Of a stretch of 64,000 bases of DNA, positions 57,771 through 64,000 are shown one piece after another (positions within the stretch are counted from its first letter, which is position 1; each line of letters opens with the position of its first letter). Both the position numbers and the translations under genes were made by a program. Below the pieces are notes generated by a model. It was not told the origin of the DNA, searched no databases, and saw only the letters and a list, made by a program, of their open reading frames with translations. This DNA comes from Acidimicrobiales bacterium (lineage in GTDB: Bacteria; Actinomycetota; Acidimicrobiia; Acidimicrobiales; MedAcidi-G1): the NCBI GenBank assembly GCA_030748555.1, contig JASMLT010000002.1, positions 1-64,000 on the forward strand. The letters run 5' to 3'.

Positions 57771-59005
57771 CTGGAAATACTTTCGAATCTGAAAAAATCA
57801 AAGGAGACTTCCCCCTTCTTGAACGCGAGGTTAATGGAAAACCAATTGTTTACCTAGATTCTGCGGCAACTTCTCAAAAGCCAATCGAGGTAATTGACAG
57901 GATGACAGACTATTACAAGCAGATAAACGCAAACGTTCACAGGGGTGCCTATCACATAGCAGAACTTGCGACTTCCGAGATGGAAGAGACACGTGCCAAA
58001 GTGTCCCGCTTTATTAATGCCTCTTCCGAAAAAGAAATTGTCTTCACTAAAAATGCAACAGAAGCAATAAATCTAGTTGCTTACACTTGGGCGAGAAGTC
58101 AGCTTAAAGAAGGGGACGTGATCCTTTTAAGTTCGCTGGAACATCATTCAAATATAGTTCCGTGGCACCAACTCTCCAGCGAACGCAATATCGAAATTCG
58201 TTGGATACCTATAACACAAGACGGCCAACTCGACCTAAGCAGTATTGATGAATTATTAGCTGGTGTAAAACTTTTATGCGTATCAGCAGTGTCTAATGCT
58301 TTAGGAACGATAAACCCTGTAAAGCAACTAGCCGATGCGGCCCATAAGGTGGGAGCCATTTGTCTCGTTGATGCCTGCCAGTCGGTTCCACATTTTGAAA
58401 CTGACGTGGAAGAATTGGGAGCTGACTTTCTAGCTTTCAGCGGACATAAAATGTGTGGCCCTACCGGCGTTGGTGTTCTTTGGGGTCGTTTAGAGATCCT
58501 GGAAAAAATGCCACCCTTTCTCGGTGGAGGTGAAATGATTCTTAATGTAACTTCAGATGGTTTCACCACTAATGAGGTTCCTTGGAAGTTCGAAGCCGGG
58601 ACTCCGCCCATTGCTGAAATAATCGGCTTAGGTGTTGCTGTCAGCTATCTGGAAAGAATTGGGATGGAAGCCATTAGGGAACATGAGCAGAATCTGACCT
58701 CTTACGCTCTTGATCTGTTAACTGACAGATTCGGAGATGATTTGACAATATATGGGCCTGAAGCAGCAGTTAACAGGTCAGGAGTTATTTCGTTCTCTTA
58801 TCGCGACATTCATCCGCATGACGTAAGTCAGGTGCTGGACCAGTACGGAGTTTGCGTTAGAGCTGGTCACCATTGCTGCAAACCTTTGATGACATTGTTA
58901 GGAGTCAATGCCACCGCCAGAGCTTCTCTGTACATCTATAATGGTGAGTCGGACATAGAGGTTCTAGCCGACGCTATAGATGAAGTTGGAAAGATTTTTA
59001 GTTAA
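57767..59005 (+). CDS. sufS: Cysteine desulfurase
   Basis: A 412-aa PLP enzyme: VYLDSAATSQKPIEVIDRM (N terminus), ANVHRGAYHIAELAT, the PLP Lys in LAFSGHKMCGPTGVG and the sulfur-accepting Cys in VRAGHHCCKPLM (C-terminal, RAGHHC). It removes sulfur from cysteine as persulfide and passes it to SufU. It overlaps sufC by 4 bp and is 17 bp before sufU. Cytoplasmic. Confidence 0.95.
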   Translation: MTGNTFESEKIKGDFPLLEREVNGKPIVYLDSAATSQKPIEVIDRMTDYYKQINANVHRGAYHIAELATSEMEETRAKVSRFINASSEKEIVFTKNATEAINLVAYTWARSQLKEGDVILLSSLEHHSNIVPWHQLSSERNIEIRWIPITQDGQLDLSSIDELLAGVKLLCVSAVSNALGTINPVKQLADAAHKVGAICLVDACQSVPHFETDVEELGADFLAFSGHKMCGPTGVGVLWGRLEILEKMPPFLGGGEMILNVTSDGFTTNEVPWKFEAGTPPIAEIIGLGVAVSYLERIGMEAIREHEQNLTSYALDLLTDRFGDDLTIYGPEAAVNRSGVISFSYRDIHPHDVSQVLDQYGVCVRAGHHCCKPLMTLLGVNATARASLYIYNGESDIEVLADAIDEVGKIFS

Positions 59006-59022
59006 CCAGATCTGGAGAAATT

Positions 59023-59484
59023 GTGCCTGGGCTTGAAGATTTATATAAAGAGATAATTCTTGATCATTATAAGAACCCTCGCAACCAAGGCGAGCTTCCA
59101 GTGCCTCCAGCAGTTATGGAAGAAGGTTTTAATCCTCTCTGTGGTGACGAGGTTAAAGTTTATGTACTTACCGATGGAGATGTGATCAAAGATATACGAA
59201 TAGTTTGTCAGGGTTGTTCCATAAGTCAGGCGTCTGCATCGATGATGGCGGAATCAGTTATCGACAAAACTTTAGAAGAAGCAAAGAATTTGATTGAAAA
59301 ATTCAAAGAAATGATGTCTGTTCATGAAAGCAATCTGGGCTCCGCTGAACTATCTGAAGACAATAACGAAAATTCTTTAGGAGACCTGCAAGCGTTAAAA
59401 GGTGTTGTCAAATATCCGGTGAGAATCAAGTGTGCAACCTTGGGTTGGAATGCCTTCGATCAAATAATTGGCTCTAAAGAATAA
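59023..59484 (+). CDS. sufU: SufU sulfur acceptor protein
   Basis: A 153-aa IscU-fold protein with ILDHYKNPRNQGELP, the metal-binding Cys in NPLCGDEVKVY, CQGCSISQASASMM and IKCATLGWNAF. SufU activates SufS and relays persulfide sulfur, with zinc at the Cys site. It starts at GTG 59023, with TGGAG upstream as ribosome site, and ends the plus-strand SUF block. The minus-strand phhB gene ends 11 bp away. Confidence 0.93.
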   Translation: MPGLEDLYKEIILDHYKNPRNQGELPVPPAVMEEGFNPLCGDEVKVYVLTDGDVIKDIRIVCQGCSISQASASMMAESVIDKTLEEAKNLIEKFKEMMSVHESNLGSAELSEDNNENSLGDLQALKGVVKYPVRIKCATLGWNAFDQIIGSKE

Positions 59485-59495
59485 CTTGGAGCTTT

Positions 59496-59786
59496 CTAAT
59501 CCCCAATAACTGATTCAACCTCTTCTACAAATCTTTGGTCAAGGTGAGTCAAACCATTAGCTGAATGAGTGGAAATCTGAATTGACACTTTATTCCAAGA
59601 GTTTGACCAATCAGGATGGTGGTCTAGAGTCTCAGCTATCTCGGCCACCTGGATCATAAAGTCGAATGCTTCTTTGAAGTCCTGAAATTCAAAAAAACGC
59701 CTTAAACACTCGTCGTTATGTTCCCATTTGGGAAATGTTTTCAATAAAGTTTCCAACTCTTCTGGCTTTAACAATTGATCTTGCAC
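59496..59786 (-). CDS. phhB: Pterin-4a-carbinolamine dehydratase
   Basis: A 96-aa protein with the family motif DHHPDWSNSWNKVSIQISTH and HSANGLTHLDQRFVEEV (the [E/D]-x-x-H-H-P-x and W residues of the PCD/DCoH active site). It dehydrates 4a-hydroxytetrahydropterin and may also support pterin or molybdopterin use. GTG 59786 is the start, 6 bp after sufC copy 2. Its position at the end of a minus SUF block may be simple co-transcription. Confidence 0.9.
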   Translation of the reverse strand: MQDQLLKPEELETLLKTFPKWEHNDECLRRFFEFQDFKEAFDFMIQVAEIAETLDHHPDWSNSWNKVSIQISTHSANGLTHLDQRFVEEVESVIGD

Positions 59787-59792
59787 TTCTAC

Positions 59793-60530
59793 CTACTTTG
59801 AAAACTTTTGATATCCGTCTTTTTCTAACTGCAACGCCAGTTCTGCTGGTCCGGTCTCTACTATGCGTCCATCTACCAGCACATGAACTTGATCAGGTTT
59901 GAGAATGTCTAACAAACGATTGAAATGGGTTATTGCCAGCACACCTAGTCTGTCACCTTTTGCAGCTCTGTTGATTCTTTCTGCGACTAAGGCAAGTGAA
60001 TCTACATCTAATCCGGAATCTATTTCATCCAATATCGCATATTTGGCTTCAGAAACTAAAAGTTGAAGGGTTTCATTTCTTTTCTTCTCCCCACCTGACA
60101 GATCGACATTCAACTCTCTGTCTAAAAGACTTTCATCTATTCCCAGATTCGCTGCTTCCTCGCGAAGTGATGACAGTGATTCTTGCGGGTCGAGTTCAGA
60201 TGCAACTGCTACTTCAGTGAGCAAGTCAGAGATTTTCACACCAGGCACTTCTATGGGGTGTTGCAGAACTATGAACATGCCCGCTTGGGCGCGCTCCCAT
60301 GTTTGAAGAGAAAGAACATCCAAACCATCAATCGTGATTGAACCAGAAGTCACTTCAAAGCCTGGACGACCCATTAGGACATGAGCAAGAGTTGATTTCC
60401 CAGAACCATTTGGGCCCATTATCGCATGCACTTCTGAGGGTTTGATTTGGATATCTACGCCATTAAGAACTTTTTTACCGCCCGCTGTAGCACAAAGCCC
60501 TTCAATATTAAGTAATTTTTCGTTTGTCAT
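59793..60530 (-). CDS. sufC: SufC Fe-S assembly ATPase (copy 2, with sufD)
   Basis: A 245-aa SufC ATPase: Walker A MGPNGSGKSTLAHVL, signature LSGGEKKRNETLQL, Walker B YAILDEIDSGLDVDSL and ITHFNRLLDIL. Clearly the same family as copy 1 but divergent in sequence. Its start overlaps the Rieske ferredoxin stop by 4 bp, and it follows sufD on the same strand, so it is the more likely partner of SufB-SufD. Cytoplasmic. Confidence 0.93.
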   Translation of the reverse strand: MTNEKLLNIEGLCATAGGKKVLNGVDIQIKPSEVHAIMGPNGSGKSTLAHVLMGRPGFEVTSGSITIDGLDVLSLQTWERAQAGMFIVLQHPIEVPGVKISDLLTEVAVASELDPQESLSSLREEAANLGIDESLLDRELNVDLSGGEKKRNETLQLLVSEAKYAILDEIDSGLDVDSLALVAERINRAAKGDRLGVLAITHFNRLLDILKPDQVHVLVDGRIVETGPAELALQLEKDGYQKFSK

Positions 60531-60844
60531 TCGACCACCAACACAACGTCGTTATCAATGATGCGAACTTCGTAGGTTTTTACACTTTTCGTAGCTGGAA
60601 GACTGAGAGCCTCACCTGTCTCCAAGGAAAAGAGGCTCCCATGTTTCCAACATTCCAATGCACATTCGTCAATGTCGACCTCCCCTTCTGACAGGGAAAC
60701 GTCTTCATGGCTGCAGATGTCATCTAGTGCGTAAATTCTCTCATTCAGTAAGACAATCGATAGTTTTTTTCCTTCTATCTCAATGCGTCGAGGAGATGCC
60801 TCTTCTAGATCTGTTAAATCACAAATCTTTAATTCTTTCATCAC
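60527..60844 (-). CDS. Rieske [2Fe-2S] ferredoxin
   Basis: A 105-aa single-domain Rieske protein with Cys44-x-His46 (CSHEDVSL) and Cys65-x2-His68 (CWKHGSLF), the BphF/NirD-like ferredoxin ligand set. It carries one electron in the cytoplasm to an oxygenase or reductase. It is inserted in the SUF operon between sufD and sufC copy 2, where it may be a cluster recipient or electron donor for Fe-S assembly. GTG 60844 overlaps the sufD stop by 4 bp. Confidence 0.9.
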   Translation of the reverse strand: MMKELKICDLTDLEEASPRRIEIEGKKLSIVLLNERIYALDDICSHEDVSLSEGEVDIDECALECWKHGSLFSLETGEALSLPATKSVKTYEVRIIDNDVVLVVE

Positions 60845-62112
60845 TCCCCCTGATCCCTAAAACGGCTTTGCAATATTTCTGTCATTATGGAGTCGATTTC
60901 TTTTACAAGCAGAGGGTCGTCTACTTTTGAAGTAACTTCATCAAAAAAGCCCGCTATTATCAAACGTTCCGCTGCTGAGGTTTCGATTCCTTTGCTCTCT
61001 AAATAAAACAGTTGTTCTTCATCTATTCCTGAAACAGTTGATGCATGGTTGCAAACCACATCATTGGTTTCTATTTCAAGATTAGGGACGCTTTCAGCCC
61101 AAGCATTTTCAGAAAGTTTTATATTTCTATTCGTCTGTTGAGCTTTTGTTCCAACTGCTTCAGGCAGGACTTTTATCAGACCTGAATAGATTGACCTTGA
61201 ATCCCCGTCTAAAGCTCCTTTGAAAAGCAACTTGCTGGTTGTATTCGGAGCTTCGTGTTTTTGAAAAGTACGGAAATCTAAAGTTTGTTCCTCATTTCCA
61301 AAATATGCAGCTGATAAATAGGCCTCTGACCCTCTCCCTTTGAGCTCGCAGCGTATTTCGCTTCGTGCATAGTCGCCTCCGAAGGCAGCGGCAAATATTT
61401 CAACGCAAGAGTCTTTTTCTAGTTGGAAGTTCTGTTTGGCGACCTGCCACGTTTTTTCTCCCAAGTCTTGCACAACACGATGCATCAAACGGCTGCTCTG
61501 ACCAACGTGGGCATCCAAAATGGGAACTGAGAGAGACTCGCCACTATTAGACAAGTGATGTTCGATTATTTTCGCTTCAGAGTTCTCACCCAAATTGACA
61601 ACAATTCTCGGGCATGCAACTGATCCGGCGGTGACAGATTGAACTTTTATGTATATCGGCGATTCGAGAGTCACTCCATCTGGCACGTGTATCAGTAAAA
61701 TTTCAGGATTGTATGAATGATTTAAACAATCGAAAAAATCTTTAGGCTTACTAAGGTGTTTTTCAATGTGAGCTAGATCTGCACCCATATTGGCTAAAGA
61801 ACCTACATACACTCCAGAAGAATCTGAAAGAGTGCTGACTTTTTGCCCTGTCAACCAACCATCAGTAATCTCTACCAACTCCGACTGTTCGAGGTCTAGA
61901 AAACTTGGTTCAGTTTTTTTGTCAGAAGGATTTTTAAGAGAAGGTGTAAGGGATTCCAAGTCCAGGTCAAAAATTTTCGAGTACTTCCACACCTCTTGTC
62001 CTGGGTTTGGAAATTCAGTTTTTGAAAGTTGTTCTAACGCCGAATTACGCGCTTCACTGAGTGGAGCAGTGTCTGGAAAAAAATCTTCGATTTGATTAGG
62101 AAAAGGGTTCAA
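60841..62112 (-). CDS. sufD: SufD Fe-S assembly scaffold protein
   Basis: A 423-aa SufB/D-fold protein. The long central beta-helix and NDVVCNHASTVSGIDEEQLFYLESKGI with AERLIIAGFFDEV at the end are SufD-type. It forms a complex with SufB and SufC to build clusters. The start is TTG 62112 with an AGG about 9 nt before. SufB is not in the window; other Fe-S genes may lie elsewhere. A dyad operator candidate (62140-62182) lies upstream. Confidence 0.92.
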   Translation of the reverse strand: MNPFPNQIEDFFPDTAPLSEARNSALEQLSKTEFPNPGQEVWKYSKIFDLDLESLTPSLKNPSDKKTEPSFLDLEQSELVEITDGWLTGQKVSTLSDSSGVYVGSLANMGADLAHIEKHLSKPKDFFDCLNHSYNPEILLIHVPDGVTLESPIYIKVQSVTAGSVACPRIVVNLGENSEAKIIEHHLSNSGESLSVPILDAHVGQSSRLMHRVVQDLGEKTWQVAKQNFQLEKDSCVEIFAAAFGGDYARSEIRCELKGRGSEAYLSAAYFGNEEQTLDFRTFQKHEAPNTTSKLLFKGALDGDSRSIYSGLIKVLPEAVGTKAQQTNRNIKLSENAWAESVPNLEIETNDVVCNHASTVSGIDEEQLFYLESKGIETSAAERLIIAGFFDEVTSKVDDPLLVKEIDSIMTEILQSRFRDQGE

Positions 62113-62139
62113 TTAAAACCTGCTGGGTAATATTTTCGG

Positions 62140-62182
62140 AAATTATTCCTTTGAATTTACCCTACCTGTATAGGAATAATTT
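62140..62182. promoter_or_regulatory. 10-bp perfect inverted repeat upstream of sufD
   Basis: AAATTATTCC (62140-62149) and GGAATAATTT (62173-62182), with a 23-bp spacer, in the 90-bp gap between the HTH gene and sufD. Such a long perfect dyad is unlikely by chance and could be an operator for SUF regulation, or a leader hairpin. Confidence 0.5.
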
Positions 62183-62202
62183 GCTTTATGCAGGGTATTT
62201 GG

Positions 62203-62433
62203 TCACTCTTGAATCAAATGGGATAGAGAACCTGGTTCTATGCGGCAAGTTCTCTCAAAATCTTCTAATTCACTTTCTTTAAGTCTTATAACTCTTCCCA
62301 TTCGGTATGCCGGCAAGCGACCTTCATCTATAAACCTGTACAGGGTGGCTGTCGTAACACCTAGACGTTCGGCGGCTTCATTACTGCTCATCCATTTAAC
62401 TCTCAGGTTCGAAGTCGTTGATTCCTCATCCAT
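62203..62433 (-). CDS. Helix-turn-helix DNA-binding protein (excisionase-type)
   Basis: A 76-aa protein with a single MerR/excisionase-type winged HTH: SSNEAAERLGVTTATLYRFI, then DEGRLPAYRMGRVIRLKESEL. These recognise short DNA sites as regulators (also common in actinobacteria as BldC-like proteins) or recombination factors. It lies 90 bp from sufD, both on the minus strand, and may act on the dyad in between (inference). No integrase is nearby, so the phage-excisionase role is unlikely. Confidence 0.85.
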   Translation of the reverse strand: MDEESTTSNLRVKWMSSNEAAERLGVTTATLYRFIDEGRLPAYRMGRVIRLKESELEDFERTCRIEPGSLSHLIQE

Positions 62434-62545
62434 TTTTGAATGTTAGACCATCTAAAAATCGATCCTATGCATACTTATTTCATTTTCCCTTGATCCAAAA
62501 ATTTTGTGATTTCGGCTTCAAGGCGTATGGTTTGCATGTCGGCAA

Positions 62546-63049
62546 ATGTCTATCCATAAGAAAAGAATGAACGAAAGTCTGAAAAACCAATCCGATACGG
62601 AGGAAATTTCCGCTCTAGTCGGAGAGTTGCCAACATGGTCGAAAAAAAAGACAGCATCCCAAATAGGCATACTGTTGTTTCTCATAGGTTTAATAATCTA
62701 TTTCACTACTTCTGACAAGAATATAAAGACAGAGGATTCTATTGAGACACCTGTTGTTGTCTCAACTGATGGGCCAATAATCGAACACTCGGGTTACCGT
62801 TACCAATTTGGCGAGCTGGGAGACATGGTTGCTGTCCGTGAATGCAGCGGAACGAAATTGCCTTGGCTTTTAAGAGTTTCAACCGGAGAGCTTTTTCGTT
62901 TTGACAGTTGGGCGAAAACCAATATAAAAGAAGCATCTTTCATTCGGCAAATAGAGGGAGCATCCGGCATTACAGTCATAAAAGACCCCGTATGTGACCA
63001 ACTAGTTATAAACAAATCAGATGCCGACCCATTAATTCTTGCCAACTAA
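62546..63049 (+). CDS. Single-pass membrane protein of unknown function
   Basis: A 167-aa protein with a cytoplasmic basic N terminus, one transmembrane segment (IGILLFLIGLIIYFTTS, about 40-56) and an external domain with paired cysteines (VRECSGTKLPWLLRVS and KDPVCDQLVI), which could form a disulfide. No known family. Starts ATG 62546, with ATG 62567 as alternative; divergent from the HTH gene, convergent with the acetyltransferase. Confidence 0.65.
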   Translation: MSIHKKRMNESLKNQSDTEEISALVGELPTWSKKKTASQIGILLFLIGLIIYFTTSDKNIKTEDSIETPVVVSTDGPIIEHSGYRYQFGELGDMVAVRECSGTKLPWLLRVSTGELFRFDSWAKTNIKEASFIRQIEGASGITVIKDPVCDQLVINKSDADPLILAN

Positions 63050-63056
63050 GTTGCAA

Positions 63057-63584
63057 TTAATTCCTGTTTAATACCCATATCCCATGAGGTAATTTTGGGA
63101 AAAACGCCAAAACTCTTTCTTCTAGAAATTCAAAGCCAAGCCGCTTTGCTACAGCCTGTGACCGGTGGTTTTCTGGCAAAATGCAACTAAATAGTTTGTC
63201 GACTTCAAGTTCGTCGAATCCGTAGCGCACTGCTGCTGCTCCTGCCTCAGTGGCATAACCTCGTCCCCAATAATCGGGGTGGAGCGCCCAGCCGACCTCC
63301 ACACCTGGCCAGTCATGACGTTCAGGTCTATGCAACCCTGCCCGTCCGACAAATTGCCCTGAATTCTTCTCTTCAAGAGCCCAGTGACCCGTGCCGCGCA
63401 ACTCCCACTGACCAAGCCATGCCGACATAGCGTGAAACGCCTCAGAGATTCCTTCATTATCTGGAACATGTAAAGCTTCGCGAACTTCGCGACTGTCCAT
63501 CATTGAGAAAAAATCATTCGTATCTTCGTCTTTAAACGGTCTTAATATGAGATTCTCTGTCTCTAAAGTTGGGCAAGCTGACAT
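63057..63584 (-). CDS. GNAT family N-acetyltransferase (RimJ/RimL-like)
   Basis: A 175-aa RimL-type acetyltransferase: LETENLILRPFKDEDTNDFF (N terminus), VGRAGLHRPERHDWPGVEVGWALHPDYWGRGYATEAG (motif A with the R-G-x-A-T pyrophosphate loop, quoted in parts), VDKLFSCILPENHRSQAVAKRLGFE. It transfers acetyl from acetyl-CoA to an amine or protein N terminus. ATG 63584 is the start. Substrate unknown. Confidence 0.9.
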   Translation of the reverse strand: MSACPTLETENLILRPFKDEDTNDFFSMMDSREVREALHVPDNEGISEAFHAMSAWLGQWELRGTGHWALEEKNSGQFVGRAGLHRPERHDWPGVEVGWALHPDYWGRGYATEAGAAAVRYGFDELEVDKLFSCILPENHRSQAVAKRLGFEFLEERVLAFFPKLPHGIWVLNRN

Positions 63585-63612
63585 GCAAAAACCTTAGTCA
63601 AAAAATATTTTG

Positions 63613-63882
63613 ATGGCCAATAACATTGACGACTTAACTTCCTGCTCAAATCTAGGTGTGAATGAAGTGAAGCTTGAAACACCTGTACAGGGGACTGTTT
63701 GGAAAGTTGTATCAAAAGCAGGTCAGACCGTCGAAGCAGGAGAAACGGTTCTAGTCGTTGAGTCGATGAAAATGGAAATCCCAGTCGACTCCCCTAGCTC
63801 AGGAACACTACGAGAGATTTTAGTCACCGAAGGCGACCAGGTGGAACAAGACAGTGTCGTTGCCGTTATAGATATTTCCTAA
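63613..63882 (+). CDS. Biotinyl/lipoyl attachment domain protein (BCCP-type)
   Basis: An 89-aa carrier domain. VVESMKMEIPV is the biotinylation motif with the modified Lys, preceded by ETPVQGTVWKVVSKAGQTVE and followed by DSPSSGTLREILVTEGDQV. It resembles the C-terminal BCCP domain of acetyl- or propionyl-CoA carboxylase alpha subunits, here as a stand-alone protein. Start ATG 63613 (TTG 63610 also in frame). The partner carboxylase genes are not in the window. Confidence 0.88.
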   Translation: MANNIDDLTSCSNLGVNEVKLETPVQGTVWKVVSKAGQTVEAGETVLVVESMKMEIPVDSPSSGTLREILVTEGDQVEQDSVVAVIDIS

Positions 63883-64000
63883 ATAAGAGACCAGCAGAAC
63901 AAATTTTATGGCCTATACCCAAAACCGGAGGAAGGCCCACCTCGAAGTGGTGCTGCTAGGTTAGCGAATTCGCACAAAAGGGGCCTGGTTTTAGCAGGTT
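63883..64000. other. Unassigned tail with several short hairpins
   Basis: No gene assigned. It has a GC-richer section with short stems (CCAC-CTCGAA-GTGG, GCTA-GGT-TAGC, GCGAATTCGC). A minus-strand frame is open to the window edge and ends around 63929 in PSSGFGYRP, so it may hold the C terminus of a gene that starts further on. No terminator for the BCCP gene was recognised. Confidence 0.3.

Noticed and set aside
62203-62433. Phage excisionase or integrated element
   Set aside because: No integrase, att-type repeats or phage genes are nearby; the small HTH gene is more likely a housekeeping regulator.
63929-64000. RNase P RNA start near 63944 (GGAGGAAGGCCCACC)
   Set aside because: It resembles the GAGGAAAGUCC segment only loosely, with changes at invariant bases, and the expected upstream and following stems are not seen. 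The window ends too soon to test.

Overview
The window reads as a dense chromosomal segment of a low-GC actinobacterium, most likely an aquatic or marine member of the Acidimicrobiia. Supporting signs are an InhA-type enoyl-ACP reductase, a coenzyme F420-dependent NADP reductase, thrS followed directly by a HIT-family phosphorylase gene (the actinobacterial order), an actinobacterial-type LeuB, SufS/SufU iron-sulfur assembly, an actinobacterial-type SOS box, and frequent GTG/TTG starts with 1-8 nt gene overlaps. The taxonomic call is inference. No rRNA, tRNA, CRISPR array, insertion sequence or prophage was recognised.

Layout. 1-14 kb: the end of a Pro/Thr-repeat metallopeptidase, a compact run of monooxygenase-like, esterase, SnoaL-like and MFS exporter genes, an opposing acetyltransferase/zinc-ribbon/methyltransferase block, a cold-shock gene, then hydrolase and transporter genes leading to a thioredoxin-fold gene interrupted in frame by TGA. 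This TGA is followed by a bacterial SECIS-like hairpin, so I read the gene as a 349-aa selenoprotein. 11-22 kb: phosphotransferase, patatin, HIT protein, thrS, F420 reductase, fabI, an M23 peptidase and two CorC-type membrane proteins. 21.7-27.6 kb: a heterodimeric ABC exporter, TSUP permease, ABC ATPase and thiamine pyrophosphokinase. 27.7-31.9 kb: a tight four-gene operon of unknown role (unknown 568-aa protein, dipeptidase-like, DUF3726-like, Ldh2-like) in which both recognisable enzymes lack usual catalytic residues.

32-33.3 kb is a small SOS locus: a perfect palindrome containing a LexA-type box lies between a frameshifted 78-codon gene and an unknown gene. Then come ygfZ and leuB, and a cluster of two Rieske oxygenases flanking a phosphohistidine-swivel protein without an ATP-grasp domain. 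murF and ddl are divergent. A TetR gene with two palindromic operators faces an operon of an acyl-CoA-reductase/HAD fusion, a dehydrogenase, a LarA-like protein and a PlsC-type acyltransferase (42.9-49.1 kb), which looks like a lipid or fatty-alcohol pathway.

49-64 kb: aconitase, a gene-poor stretch with strong RNA-like secondary structure, RNase HI, a HhH-GPD protein, GDP-fucose synthase, acyl-CoA dehydrogenase and a metallo-hydrolase. The SUF system is split between two strands with two sufC genes (sufC-sufS-sufU on plus; sufD, a Rieske ferredoxin and a second sufC on minus) and no sufB in view. The window ends with an HTH protein, a membrane protein, an acetyltransferase and a small biotinyl-carrier protein.

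Two genes too short for ordinary ORF calling were found by hand translation: a 55-aa zinc-ribbon protein (6265-6432) and a 52-aa two-helix membrane protein (13971-14129). The strongest observations are the selenoprotein, the SOS locus, the Rieske/phosphohistidine-swivel cluster, the TetR-controlled lipid operon and the duplicated SufC.
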